A stretch of DNA of 64,000 bases from the NCBI RefSeq assembly GCF_001653335.1, contig NZ_CP015079.1:3038001-3102000 (forward strand), written 5' to 3'. This DNA comes from Nocardioides dokdonensis FR1436 (GTDB lineage: Bacteria > Actinomycetota > Actinomycetes > Propionibacteriales > Nocardioidaceae). Made by a program: the position numbers and the translations under genes. Shown here piece after piece: positions 1 through 8,702 of this stretch (the first letter of the stretch is position 1; each line of letters begins with the position of its first letter). The notes under the pieces were generated by a model. It saw nothing but the letters and a program-made list of their open reading frames with translations, searched no databases and was not told where the DNA came from.

Positions 1-1
1 G

Positions 2-1003
2 GCGCCGACGCGGGACCCGGTCACCGCGGTGCGCGCCGAGATCCGCAGCGACGTCACGATCGGGCGCGGCGACGACTTCCAGACCCAGGTCTTCGGGTCG
101 AACGCGCTGCGCCTCGACCACGCCGAGGGGGACGACGACACGGCCGTGCGGTTGCCCGAGGGGCGCGAGCTGCGCCGTCCCGGCAGCGTCTCGCTGGTCG
201 AGGACACCGTCGTGTGGGGGGACCGCGACGGTCGGGTCCGCCCGATCGCGACCGAGGGCTCCCCGGTCGAGCCGATCGTCATCGACGACCTCGGCGAGCC
301 GGCGCCCGACCCCGTGGTCGGCCCCGAGCTGGCCGCCGCCCGCACCCGCCTGGGGCTCACCGTCGACCAGCTGGCCGACCGCACCCGCATCCGCCCGCAC
401 GTCATCGAGTCCATCGAGGTCGACGACTTCGCACCCTGCGGTGGCGACTTCTACGCCCGCGGCCACCTGCGCACCCTTGCGCGGGTGCTGGGCACCGACG
501 CCACCCCGCTGCTCGCGCACTACGACGAGCGGTACGCCGACGCCCCGATCAACCCGCGGCGCGTCTTCGAGGCCGAGCTCGGCTCGGGCGGCGCGATCCG
601 CGCGACCCGTGGCGGGCCGAACTGGTCGGTGCTGATCGCCGCGGTGATGGCGCTGGTGCTGGCCTGGTCGGTCGCGCGCCTGATCACCGACAGCCCCGTC
701 GAGCTGCGCGACCCGGTGCCGCAGCTGTCCACGGCCGGCGCCACCAGTGCCGGCGCGCCGGTGCCGGTGGTGCTCAACGCCGCCGGTGGGGGCGCGGAGG
801 TCGTGGTGCGCGACGGCGCCAACGAGCTGGTCTATAAGGGCTCGCTGTCCTTCGGAGAGGTCAAGGTGCTCCCCAAGGTCTCGCAGCCCGTGCGCGTGCA
901 GTCCAGCGACGGCTCGCTGGAGATCACCGTGGACGGGGTCGAGCAGGGAGCGCTGGGCAGTACCGGCCAGGAGGCCCAGAACACCTTCGTCGCCCGCGAC
1001 TGA
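2..1003 (+). CDS. RodZ-like HTH/DUF4115 membrane protein (5' end possibly outside window)
   Basis: Cytoskeleton-associated RodZ-like protein. The layout is a cytoplasmic Cro/C1-type HTH, one membrane helix, and an extracytoplasmic C-terminal domain. Counted from an in-frame GTG at 29, the HTH_25-type fold spans about residues 98-170 ([20 protein letters not shown]), the helix about 200-221 ([20 protein letters not shown]), and a DUF4115-like domain about 245-315. The reading frame stays open to the left edge and the first 95 residues match no domain I recognise, so the true start probably lies upstream. Its place directly before rimO-pgsA is the usual actinobacterial position of this family. 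Whether it guides cell shape here, as in rods, is inference. Confidence 0.75.
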   Translation, partial: APTRDPVTAVRAEIRSDVTIGRGDDFQTQVFGSNALRLDHAEGDDDTAVRLPEGRELRRPGSVSLVEDTVVWGDRDGRVRPIATEGSPVEPIVIDDLGEPAPDPVVGPELAAARTRLGLTVDQLADRTRIRPHVIESIEVDDFAPCGGDFYARGHLRTLARVLGTDATPLLAHYDERYADAPINPRRVFEAELGSGGAIRATRGGPNWSVLIAAVMALVLAWSVARLITDSPVELRDPVPQLSTAGATSAGAPVPVVLNAAGGGAEVVVRDGANELVYKGSLSFGEVKVLPKVSQPVRVQSSDGSLEITVDGVEQGALGSTGQEAQNTFVARD

Positions 1004-1011
1004 CCCACGAC

Positions 1012-1041
1012 CGCACGGCCGCCCGCACGGGCGGCCGTGCG
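1012..1041. terminator. hairpin after the rodZ-like gene
   Basis: Perfect 13-bp inverted repeat (CGCACGGCCGCCC / GGGCGGCCGTGCG) with a 4-base loop, starting 8 bases after the stop codon at 1003. There is no T-tract, as is common in high-GC actinobacteria. It separates the rodZ-like gene from rimO. Confidence 0.6.
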
Positions 1042-1119
1042 CTGGGTCACCCGAGCCCGTCCCCGCGGCCCCGCGGGTTCGCGTCGGTGCGCGCCCGGCG
1101 GCCATACTCGAGGACAGCC

Positions 1120-2601
1120 ATGACTACCCAGACCCCCACCCCGGACCAGTCCACCGCCCCCGACCTGTTGTCGGTGGCGATGGTGACCCTCGGCTGCGCG
1201 CGCAACGAGGTGGACTCCGAGGAGCTCGCGGGCCGCCTCGAGGCCGGCGGCTTCCGCCTGGTCGAGGACGCCTCCGAGGCCGACACGGTCGTGGTGAACA
1301 CCTGCGGCTTCGTCGAGGCCGCCAAGAAGGACTCGGTCGACACCCTGCTCCAGGCGGCCGACCTCAAGGTCGAGCACGGCGGACGCGCCCAGGCCGTCGT
1401 GGCCGTGGGCTGCCTGGCCGAGCGCTACGGCAAGGACCTCGCCGAGTCGCTGCCCGAGGCCGACGCGGTCCTCGGCTTCGACGACTACCCCGACATCGCG
1501 GCGCGGCTGCGCTCGATCGTCGCGGGGGAGACCCACCAGGCCCACACGCCCCAGGACCGTCGCCGGCTGTTGCCGATCAGCCCGGTCGACCGCGCCGACA
1601 CCGAGTTGGCCGTGCCGGGCCACGGCGACGTCACCACGGTCGGCCAGGGCGGGCCCGCCACCGGCCCCCGCGCCGTACGCCGCCGCCTCGACTCCGGACC
1701 GATGGCCCCGCTCAAGCTCGCCTCGGGCTGTGACCGGCGCTGCTCGTTCTGTGCCATCCCCGCCTTCCGCGGCTCGTTCGTGTCGCGTCGCCCCGCCGAC
1801 GTGCTCACCGAGGCCCGCTGGCTGGCCACCCAGGGCGTGCGCGAGCTCTTCCTGGTCTCCGAGAACTCGACCTCCTACGGCAAGGACCTCGGCGACCTGC
1901 GCCTGCTCGAGACCCTGCTGCCCGAGCTGAGCGCGATCGAGGGCGTCGACCGGGTGCGGGTCTCCTACCTGCAGCCCGCCGAGACGCGCCCGGGCCTGAT
2001 CGAGGCGATCGCCACCACCCCCGGCGTGGTGCCCTACTTCGACCTGTCCTTCCAGCACGCCAGTAACGCGGTGCTGCGCCGGATGCGCCGCTTCGGCGAC
2101 CCGGAGAGCTTCCTGGGTCTCCTCGAGCAGGTCCGCTCCCTCGCCCCCGAGGCGGGGGTGCGCTCCAACGTCATCGTCGGGTTCCCCGGTGAGTCCGAGG
2201 ACGACCTCCAGACGCTGTGCGACTTCCTGGTGGCGGCGCGGATGGACGTCACCGGTGTCTTCGGCTACTCCGACGAGGACGGCACCGAGGCGGCCCGCCT
2301 CGACGGCAAGCTTGACGAGGACGAGGTGCGGGCCCGCACCGAGCACGTCACCGGCCTGGTCGAGCAGCTCAACGCCGAGCGCGCGGAGGAGCGCGTGGGC
2401 GAGCGGGTGCGGGTGCTGGTCGAGAGCCTCGTGGACGAGGACGGCGCCCCGATGGTCGCCGGCCGCTCCGCCCACCAGGGCCCCGAGGTCGACGGCACCA
2501 CCTACCTGCCGGCCTCGGCCGGTCTGCGGATCGGGGACCTCGTCGACGCCGTGGTCACCGACACCGAGGGCGTCGACCTGTTCGCGGAGGAGAGCCGATG
2601 A
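1120..2601 (+). CDS. rimO: ribosomal protein S12 methylthiotransferase RimO
   Basis: Radical-SAM enzyme that adds a methylthio group to the conserved aspartate of ribosomal protein S12. The N-terminal UPF0004 domain carries three Fe-S cysteines near residues 26, 62 and 98 ([27 protein letters not shown]). The radical-SAM CX3CX2C motif is C204, C208, C211 ([13 protein letters not shown]). A TRAM-like domain ends the protein. The ATG at 1120 is chosen because GAGGAC lies just upstream and the protein then starts near the first conserved block. The 493 residues are slightly long because of a hydrophilic insert at about 145-190. It overlaps pgsA by 4 bases. RimO rather than MiaB is supported by the [11 protein letters not shown] start and by context. 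Confidence 0.95.
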   Translation: MTTQTPTPDQSTAPDLLSVAMVTLGCARNEVDSEELAGRLEAGGFRLVEDASEADTVVVNTCGFVEAAKKDSVDTLLQAADLKVEHGGRAQAVVAVGCLAERYGKDLAESLPEADAVLGFDDYPDIAARLRSIVAGETHQAHTPQDRRRLLPISPVDRADTELAVPGHGDVTTVGQGGPATGPRAVRRRLDSGPMAPLKLASGCDRRCSFCAIPAFRGSFVSRRPADVLTEARWLATQGVRELFLVSENSTSYGKDLGDLRLLETLLPELSAIEGVDRVRVSYLQPAETRPGLIEAIATTPGVVPYFDLSFQHASNAVLRRMRRFGDPESFLGLLEQVRSLAPEAGVRSNVIVGFPGESEDDLQTLCDFLVAARMDVTGVFGYSDEDGTEAARLDGKLDEDEVRARTEHVTGLVEQLNAERAEERVGERVRVLVESLVDEDGAPMVAGRSAHQGPEVDGTTYLPASAGLRIGDLVDAVVTDTEGVDLFAEESR

Positions 2602-3242
2602 GCGGGACGACCGGGGGGACCGGCCAGGAGGCCCGTCCCAGCAACTGGAACCTGCCCAACGCGCTCACCACGCTGCGCATCGTGCTGGTGCCGTTCTTCG
2701 GTGCGGCGCTGCTCATCGACGGCGGCGACTCCGCCGTCTGGCGCACCGTCGCCTACGTGATCTTCGCGGTCGCGATGATCACCGACAAGATCGACGGCGA
2801 CATCGCCCGGGCCCGCAACCTGGTCACCGACTTCGGCAAGATCGCCGACCCGATCGCCGACAAGGCCATGACCGGGATGGCCCTCATCGCCCTCGCGATC
2901 ATCGGCGACGTGTGGTGGTGGGTCGCGATCGTGGTGCTGGTGCGTGAATGGAGCGTGACGCTGCTGCGGCTCTCCATCGCCAAGCGGGTCGTGCTGGCCG
3001 CCAAGGACCTCGGCAAGCTCAAGACGACCGTGCAGGTGCTCTCGCTCGGCGCGCTGACCCTGCCGTTGCGCGACCCCGACCTGCCCGCGGTGCTCGACGT
3101 GCCCGGTGAGGTCCTCTTCTACGTCGCCCAGGTCCTGCTCGCCGCGGCGGTCGCGCTGACGCTGTGGTCGGGCTGGGAGTTCTTCCGCGACGTGTGGAAG
3201 CAGCGGGACTCGCTGTCCGGTCCCCGCCCCCCGCGCCCCTGA
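2598..3242 (+). CDS. pgsA: CDP-diacylglycerol--glycerol-3-phosphate 3-phosphatidyltransferase
   Basis: Integral membrane enzyme that makes phosphatidylglycerol phosphate, the first committed step to phosphatidylglycerol and cardiolipin. The full CDP-alcohol phosphotransferase motif is present: D63-x2-D66-G-x2-A-R-x8-G80-x3-D84-x3-D88 (starting [11 protein letters not shown]). Several hydrophobic helices surround it. At 214 residues the length is normal. The ATG overlaps the rimO stop (ATGA), so the two are translationally coupled. The rimO-pgsA order is typical for actinobacteria, which supports PgsA over other CDP-alcohol transferases. Confidence 0.92.
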   Translation: MSGTTGGTGQEARPSNWNLPNALTTLRIVLVPFFGAALLIDGGDSAVWRTVAYVIFAVAMITDKIDGDIARARNLVTDFGKIADPIADKAMTGMALIALAIIGDVWWWVAIVVLVREWSVTLLRLSIAKRVVLAAKDLGKLKTTVQVLSLGALTLPLRDPDLPAVLDVPGEVLFYVAQVLLAAAVALTLWSGWEFFRDVWKQRDSLSGPRPPRP

Positions 3243-3362
3243 CGGTCGCCCGGGCTATCACGCCGGTCGCGCGGGTATCTACGGCGGAACCTGTCGAGAG
3301 ATCCACGTCACTTGTGGCAGTGGTTCACCCGATGCCGGATCGACACCGTTTCGCCCGGCCCT

Positions 3363-3380
3363 GTTCACGCCCGGCTAACG
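3363..3380 (+). promoter_or_regulatory. possible PhoP (PHO) box before the secreted nucleotidase
   Basis: GTTCACG at 3363 and GCTAACG at 3374 are 11 bases apart on the same face. This resembles the direct-repeat units (GTTCACC-like, 11-bp period) bound by PhoP in Streptomyces. An extra GTTCACC lies at 3323. The box is about 70 bases before the start of a phosphate-releasing ectoenzyme. The match is partial, so this is tentative. Confidence 0.35.
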
Positions 3381-3447
3381 ACTTTGCCGCCCCGTGAGGG
3401 TTACGTTGCCGTCGCCGTATCCGGACGACGTCAAAGGACCCCCACAC

Positions 3448-5721
3448 GTGTCATCTCGTTCCTGGGCAGGGCGCGCCACCCGCCCCCTGGCCGTCGGGCT
3501 CGGGCTGGGCCTCGCGGCCAGCGCCCTCACCCTGACCACCACCACCGCGGCGTACGCCGCCGACCCCGTCGACGTCACCATCGTCGGTATCAACGACTTC
3601 CACGGCCGTCTGCTGCCGGCGCGGGACGCGGGGGGTGCTGCCAAGCTCGCGAGCGCCGTCGACTCGGTGCGCGCCGCGCACCCGAACACGATCTTCGCCG
3701 CGGCCGGTGACCTCATCGGCGCCTCGACCTTCGAGTCGTTCATCCAGCAGGACAAGCCGACGATCGACGCCCTGAACGAAGCGGGCCTCGACGTGTCCGC
3801 GGTCGGCAACCACGAGTTCGACCAGGGTTACGACGACCTGGTCAACCGGGTCATGAAGCCCGCCTCCGACGCCAACCCCTACGGCGGGGCCGAGTGGGCC
3901 TACATCGGCGCGAACGTGAAGATGCGTGACACCGGCTCCGACGCCCTCGAGCCGACATACGTGCAGACGGTCGGGACGGGAGACCAGGCCGTCGAGGTCG
4001 GCTTCATCGGCGCCGTGACCGAGCACCTGCCCGAGCTGGTGACCCCTGCGGGCATCTCGGAGATCGTGGTCACCGACATCGTCGACGAGGTGAACGCGGA
4101 GGCGGACTCCCTCGAGGCCGCCGGCGTGGACGTCATCGTGATGCTCGTCCACGAGGGCGCGCCGAAGGCGAGCTGCACCGACATCGCGGCGCTGGGCGCC
4201 GACACCGACTTCGGCTCCATCGTCAAGGACGTCGACTCCTCGGTGGACGCCATCGTCTCGGGACACACGCACCTGGCCTACGACTGCAAGATCGGGTCCG
4301 CCGAGGCGCCCGCGACGCTGCGTCCGGTCGTGTCCGCCGGCCAGTACGGCTTCAACATCAACCGGCTCAGCTTCAGCGTCGACCCGGCCAGCGGGAGCAT
4401 CGCGGGCGTCGACACCGAGCTCATCAACGTCGCGCGCACCGCGGAGCCCTTCCCGGAGGACGCGGCGGTCAAGAAGATCGTCGACGACGCCGTGGCTGTC
4501 TCCGACGAGCTCGGCGCGGCACCTCTCGGCGAGATCGCCGGTCCCTTCACCCGCGCCAAGCGTGCCGACGGCACCACCGAGAACCGGGGCGGGGAGTCCA
4601 CGGTGGGCAACCTCGTCGGGGAGGTCCAGCGATGGGCCACCGGCACCGACATCGCGTTCATGAACCCCGGTGGTCTGCGCGACGACATCATCGGCCTCGC
4701 CGAGGGTGGCTACCCCGCGACGGTGACCTACAAGCAGGCCGCGATCGTCCAGCCCTTCGCCAACACCCTGGTGAAGATGGGGCTGACCGGCACCCAGCTG
4801 AAGTCGCTGCTCGAGGAGCAGTGGCAGCCGGACGGCTCCTCGCGCCCGTTCCTGCACCTCGGCGCCTCGGACGGCTTCGAGTGGACCTACGACCCGACCG
4901 CGGCGCGCGGCGAGCGGATCACCGGCATGTGGCTCAAGGGTGAGCCCATCGACGCCGGGACCACCTACTCGGTGACCGCCAACTCGTTCCTGGCCTCGGG
5001 CGGTGACAACTTCGGCACCTTCGCCGCCGGTTCGAACCCGACCGACACCGGTCAGTCCGACCTGCAGGCCATGGTCGACTACATGGAGGAGTTCGGCTCC
5101 GAGGCCCCCGTGGCCGTGGACTACGCCCAGCACAGCGTGGGTGTGAGCTTCCCCGACGACGCCCCGGCGACCTACGCCGCCGGTGACACCCTGGCGATGG
5201 ACCTCTCCTCGCTGCTGCTGGCCCCGACCAAGGATGTCGCCGGTCTCAGCGACGACGAGGTCGAGGTCTTCCTGGCCGGCAGGTCCGTGGGCGTCTTCGA
5301 CGTCGACAACACCGTCGTCAGCGACGTCGCCGACGAGAACGGCACCGCCTCGGTCAGCCTGACCGTGCCCGCCTACTCCGGTTCGCCGGACTCGGTGCGC
5401 GTGGTCGGCACCACCACCGGCACCGAGGTCGAGGTCCCGGTCGCGTTCGAGGCCGGCACCGACGCCGTCGTCGAGGCCAAGCGTCGCCCCAAGGGCGCCA
5501 TCAAGGCCGGCAAGCGGCTCAAGGTGACCGCGATCGTCACCATCGACGGTGAGCCCGCCTCCGGCGAGGTCACCCTCACCGGCTCGGGCGTCGACAAGAC
5601 GATCGAGCTGAACAAGAACGGCAAGGCCAAGACCAAGGTCGGTCCCTTCACGAAGGGCAAGCACACCATCCTCGTCAGTTACGGGGACTTCTCGGACCTG
5701 TTGCGCTTCCAGGTCCGCTGA
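3448..5721 (+). CDS. secreted bifunctional metallophosphoesterase/5'-nucleotidase
   Basis: Exported UshA-type enzyme that would remove phosphate from extracellular nucleotides. A signal peptide (hydrophobic GLGLGLAASALTLT, AYA cleavage site before ADPVD) is followed by a calcineurin-like metallophosphoesterase domain with NDFHGRL, GDLIGAS, GNHEFD and VSGHTH metal-ligand motifs. A 5'-nucleotidase C-terminal domain spans about residues 370-560. The last ~90 residues look like a lysine-rich Ig-like domain (GKRLKVTAIVTIDGEPASGE). The GTG at 3448 is preferred over 3394 because AAAGGA sits 9 bases upstream and the signal peptide then begins correctly. A terminator separates it from the secreted nuclease downstream. 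The two enzymes make a plausible nucleic-acid scavenging pair. Confidence 0.88.
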   Translation: MSSRSWAGRATRPLAVGLGLGLAASALTLTTTTAAYAADPVDVTIVGINDFHGRLLPARDAGGAAKLASAVDSVRAAHPNTIFAAAGDLIGASTFESFIQQDKPTIDALNEAGLDVSAVGNHEFDQGYDDLVNRVMKPASDANPYGGAEWAYIGANVKMRDTGSDALEPTYVQTVGTGDQAVEVGFIGAVTEHLPELVTPAGISEIVVTDIVDEVNAEADSLEAAGVDVIVMLVHEGAPKASCTDIAALGADTDFGSIVKDVDSSVDAIVSGHTHLAYDCKIGSAEAPATLRPVVSAGQYGFNINRLSFSVDPASGSIAGVDTELINVARTAEPFPEDAAVKKIVDDAVAVSDELGAAPLGEIAGPFTRAKRADGTTENRGGESTVGNLVGEVQRWATGTDIAFMNPGGLRDDIIGLAEGGYPATVTYKQAAIVQPFANTLVKMGLTGTQLKSLLEEQWQPDGSSRPFLHLGASDGFEWTYDPTAARGERITGMWLKGEPIDAGTTYSVTANSFLASGGDNFGTFAAGSNPTDTGQSDLQAMVDYMEEFGSEAPVAVDYAQHSVGVSFPDDAPATYAAGDTLAMDLSSLLLAPTKDVAGLSDDEVEVFLAGRSVGVFDVDNTVVSDVADENGTASVSLTVPAYSGSPDSVRVVGTTTGTEVEVPVAFEAGTDAVVEAKRRPKGAIKAGKRLKVTAIVTIDGEPASGEVTLTGSGVDKTIELNKNGKAKTKVGPFTKGKHTILVSYGDFSDLLRFQVR

Positions 5722-5726
5722 TCCAC

Positions 5727-5761
5727 CCGGAGGCCCGCCGACCGAGTCGGCGGGCCTCCGG
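5727..5761 (+). terminator. intrinsic terminator after the 5'-nucleotidase
   Basis: Perfect 16-bp stem (CCGGAGGCCCGCCGAC / GTCGGCGGGCCTCCGG) with a 3-base loop and a short pyrimidine run after it, starting 6 bases after the stop. Confidence 0.8.
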
Positions 5762-5798
5762 CCTTTCCAGCCCACCTCCCTCCTCGGAAGGCTTTCCC

Positions 5799-8645
5799 AT
5801 GCCTGTCTCCACCCGGGCCACCCGTCGGTTGGCCCCGCTGCTCGCCGGCACGCTCGGCCTCGCGGCGCTCGCCACCGGCGTCAGCATCGCGCCCGCCTCA
5901 GCCGTCAGTCCCGGCCTCGTCATCAGCGAGGCGTACGGCGGCGGCGGCAACTCCGGCGCCACCTACACCCACGACTTCATCGAGCTGCACAACCCCACCG
6001 ACGCCGCCATCAGTGTCGACGGGATGTCGGTGCAGTACCGCTCCTCCGGAAGCAACAGCGCCGCCACCGGCGTGACCCCGCTGAGTGGCACCGTGCCCGC
6101 GGGTGGTCACTACCTGGTCCAGCAGAACGCCGGAGCCAACGACCAGCTCGACCCGTTGCCGACCCCCGACGCGACCGGCTCGGTCTCCATGTCCGGGACG
6201 GCCTTCACCGTCTGGCTGGCCGAGGGCACCACCGCCCTCAACCCGGTCGCCGGGTCGGTCACCTCCGCTCCGGGCGTCGTCGACCTGCTCGGCGTCAACA
6301 GCAACACCTTCGAGACCGCCAAGACCGGGGCCACCAGCAACTCGACCTCGGCCGGGCGGACGTCGCCCGACGGCGACAACAACCTCGCCGAGTTCACCGT
6401 CGGCGCGCCCGGCCCCCAGAACAGCGGAGGCGGTGGCGGAGAGCCGGAGCCGACCGAACCCGTCGAGGCCACGATCCCGGAGATCCAGGGCAGCGGCGCG
6501 ACCTCCCCGCTCGCCGGGCAGGACGTCGTCACCACCGGCGTCGTCACCGCCGCCCCGCGGTTCCTCTACGGCTTCTACCTCCAGGACCCGCAGGGCGACG
6601 GCGACGCCGCGACCTCCGACGGGGTCTTCGTCTACTACCCGCAGGGCTCCGGCTCGATCAGCGTGCAGCCCGGCGACCACGTCGAGGTCACCGGCGAGGT
6701 CGACGAGTACGCCGGCCAGACGCAGGTGGTCTCCTCCGAGGCCGGCACCGTCGCGCTCGTCGAGCCCGCCGACGAGGTGTCGGCGTACACGGGGCAGTGG
6801 CCGGCCACCGACGCGGCCAAGGAGTCGCTCGAGGCCATGCTCTTCAGCCCGCAGGGTGGGTTCACGGTCACCGAGACCTACAACACCAACCGGTTCGGCG
6901 AGGTCGGTCTGGCCCGCGGCGACAAGCCGTTGATCCAGCCCACCGAGGTGGCCGACGCCCAGGACGCGGCGGCCATCGCCGCGGTCGAGGCCGACAACGC
7001 CGCCCGGGCGATCACGCTCGACGACGGCTCCGGCACCGACTACACCCGCAACAGCTCGCTCACCCCGGCCTACATCTCCAACGAGGCCCCGGTCCGCGTG
7101 GGTGCCGCGGTGGACTTCACCGAGGACGTCATCCTCACCCAGGGCGGTTCGCCGAGCTCGCCGACCTACCGGTTCCAGCCGCTGGTGTCGGTCGACGGGG
7201 AGAACTTCCCGGCGACCTCGCCGGCGACGTTCGAGAACACCCGCACCGAGGCACCCGACGCCGCCCAGATCGCGGCCGACGGCACCCCGGACCTGACGGT
7301 GGCGTCCTTCAACGTGCTGAACTACTTCACCACCCTGGGTGACCCCGACGACGACAACGTCGGCAACGACGGCTGCACCTCCTACACCGACCGGGACGGC
7401 GACGGCACCACCGTGCGCGGCGGCTGCGACCTCCGCGGCGCCTGGGACCCCCAGGACCTCGCCCGGCAGCAGGAGAAGATCGTCGCGGCGATCAACGGCC
7501 TCGACGCCGACGTCGTCGGCCTGATGGAGATCGAGAACTCCGCAGCCCTGGGCGAGGAGGCCGACGAGGCCACCGAGACCCTGGTCGCGGCACTCAACGC
7601 CGACGCCGGTGCCGGCACCTGGGCGGCAAACCCGTCCTCGACCGAGCTGCCCGCCGCCAGCGAGCAGGACGTCATCACCAACGCCCTGATCTTCAAGCCC
7701 GCCGCGGTCGAGCGGGTCGGCGAGGCCCGTGCCCTGGGCGACCAGAGCGCGAGCGGTCAGGCCTTCGGCAACGCCCGCGAGCCCATCGGGCAGGTCTTCG
7801 CCCCCGTCGACGGAGGCGAGGACGTCCTCGTCGTCGTCAACCACTTCAAGTCCAAGGGTTCCGGGACCAACGACGGCACCGGCCAGGGCAACGCCAACCC
7901 CGACCGGGTCGCCCAGGCGACCGCGCTCGAGGCGTGGGTGCCCGCCGTCCAGGGCGACACCGGCACCGACGCGGTGCTGCTCGTCGGTGACTTCAACTCC
8001 TACTCGATGGAGGACCCGCTGCAGGTCCTCTACGAGGGCGGGTACACCAACGTGCAGGAGCTGTCCCCGGTCGAGGAGTGGTCCTACTCCTTCAGTGGGC
8101 TCTCCGGCTCGCTGGACCACGTGCTCGCCAACGAGGCCGCGCTCGAGCTGGTCACCGGTACCGACATCTGGAACATCAACTCCGGTGAGTCGATCGCCAT
8201 GGAGTACAGCCGCTTCAACATCCACGGCACCGACTTCCACGCCCCGGGTCCCTACCGCTCCAGCGACCACGACCCCGTGGTCGTGGGTCTGGACACCAGC
8301 GACGAGGCCGAGCTCGCCGACGCCGACCTGCGCGTCAAGGTGCGTCCGAAGCACCCGAAGGTCGGCCAGCGCAACGTCAAGGTCGAGGTGCGCGTGGTCG
8401 CCGAGGGCACGGTGCCGACCGGCGAGGTGAGCATCGAGCTGCCCGACGGTTCGACGTACACCGCGGTGCTGGACCGCAAGGGGAGGGCCAAGATCAAGGT
8501 CCGCAAGGCCTTCCAGGAGTCCGGCCGCCAGAAGATCGTGGTCCGCTACTCCGGTGACGACGCCGTCGCTGCGACCGAGGAGAGCGTGACCGTGCACGTC
8601 AAGAAGAGCAAGAAGAGCAAGAAGAGCAAGAAGGGCAAGAAGTAG
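5799..8645 (+). CDS. secreted ExeM/NucH-family endonuclease with lamin-tail domain
   Basis: Large exported nuclease of the ExeM/NucH family. A signal peptide ends near APASA (about residue 33). A lamin-tail domain follows (LVISEAYGGGGNSGATYTHD), then a linker, an OB-fold-like region about 225-340 (YhcR type), and an endonuclease/exonuclease/phosphatase domain about 500-835. That domain shows LTVASFNVLNYF, GLMEIENS, VVNHFKSKG, LLVGDFNSY and SDHDPVVV, the last including the catalytic His-Asp. The C-terminus is an Ig-like domain and a very basic tail of KKSK repeats. Such tails may bind DNA or polyanions of the cell surface; this is inference. Family members degrade extracellular DNA. Confidence 0.87.
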   Translation: MPVSTRATRRLAPLLAGTLGLAALATGVSIAPASAVSPGLVISEAYGGGGNSGATYTHDFIELHNPTDAAISVDGMSVQYRSSGSNSAATGVTPLSGTVPAGGHYLVQQNAGANDQLDPLPTPDATGSVSMSGTAFTVWLAEGTTALNPVAGSVTSAPGVVDLLGVNSNTFETAKTGATSNSTSAGRTSPDGDNNLAEFTVGAPGPQNSGGGGGEPEPTEPVEATIPEIQGSGATSPLAGQDVVTTGVVTAAPRFLYGFYLQDPQGDGDAATSDGVFVYYPQGSGSISVQPGDHVEVTGEVDEYAGQTQVVSSEAGTVALVEPADEVSAYTGQWPATDAAKESLEAMLFSPQGGFTVTETYNTNRFGEVGLARGDKPLIQPTEVADAQDAAAIAAVEADNAARAITLDDGSGTDYTRNSSLTPAYISNEAPVRVGAAVDFTEDVILTQGGSPSSPTYRFQPLVSVDGENFPATSPATFENTRTEAPDAAQIAADGTPDLTVASFNVLNYFTTLGDPDDDNVGNDGCTSYTDRDGDGTTVRGGCDLRGAWDPQDLARQQEKIVAAINGLDADVVGLMEIENSAALGEEADEATETLVAALNADAGAGTWAANPSSTELPAASEQDVITNALIFKPAAVERVGEARALGDQSASGQAFGNAREPIGQVFAPVDGGEDVLVVVNHFKSKGSGTNDGTGQGNANPDRVAQATALEAWVPAVQGDTGTDAVLLVGDFNSYSMEDPLQVLYEGGYTNVQELSPVEEWSYSFSGLSGSLDHVLANEAALELVTGTDIWNINSGESIAMEYSRFNIHGTDFHAPGPYRSSDHDPVVVGLDTSDEAELADADLRVKVRPKHPKVGQRNVKVEVRVVAEGTVPTGEVSIELPDGSTYTAVLDRKGRAKIKVRKAFQESGRQKIVVRYSGDDAVAATEESVTVHVKKSKKSKKSKKGKK

Positions 8646-8667
8646 CAGCAGCAGGACCGCTCAGCGG

Positions 8668-8702
8668 CCCGTCCGCACCCCGCTCAGCGAGGTGCGGACG
8701 GG
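8668..8702. terminator. bidirectional terminator between convergent genes
   Basis: Perfect 12-bp stem (CCCGTCCGCACC / GGTGCGGACGGG) with an 11-base loop. The loop contains the stop codon of the minus-strand GH15 gene, and the plus-strand nuclease ends 23 bases upstream. It can therefore serve both converging transcripts. Confidence 0.7.

Noticed and set aside
832-2475. 547-codon minus-strand ORF opposite rimO
   Set aside because: Arg/Gly/Val/His-rich shadow frame created by GC3 bias; rimO carries all motifs on the plus strand.
3451-5775. 774-codon minus-strand ORF opposite the 5'-nucleotidase
   Set aside because: Low-complexity translation with no domain; mirror of a well-supported gene.
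5898-8597. 899-codon minus-strand ORF opposite the NucH-type gene
   Set aside because: Shadow frame with repetitive GGR/GVG/LDE patterns and no motifs.
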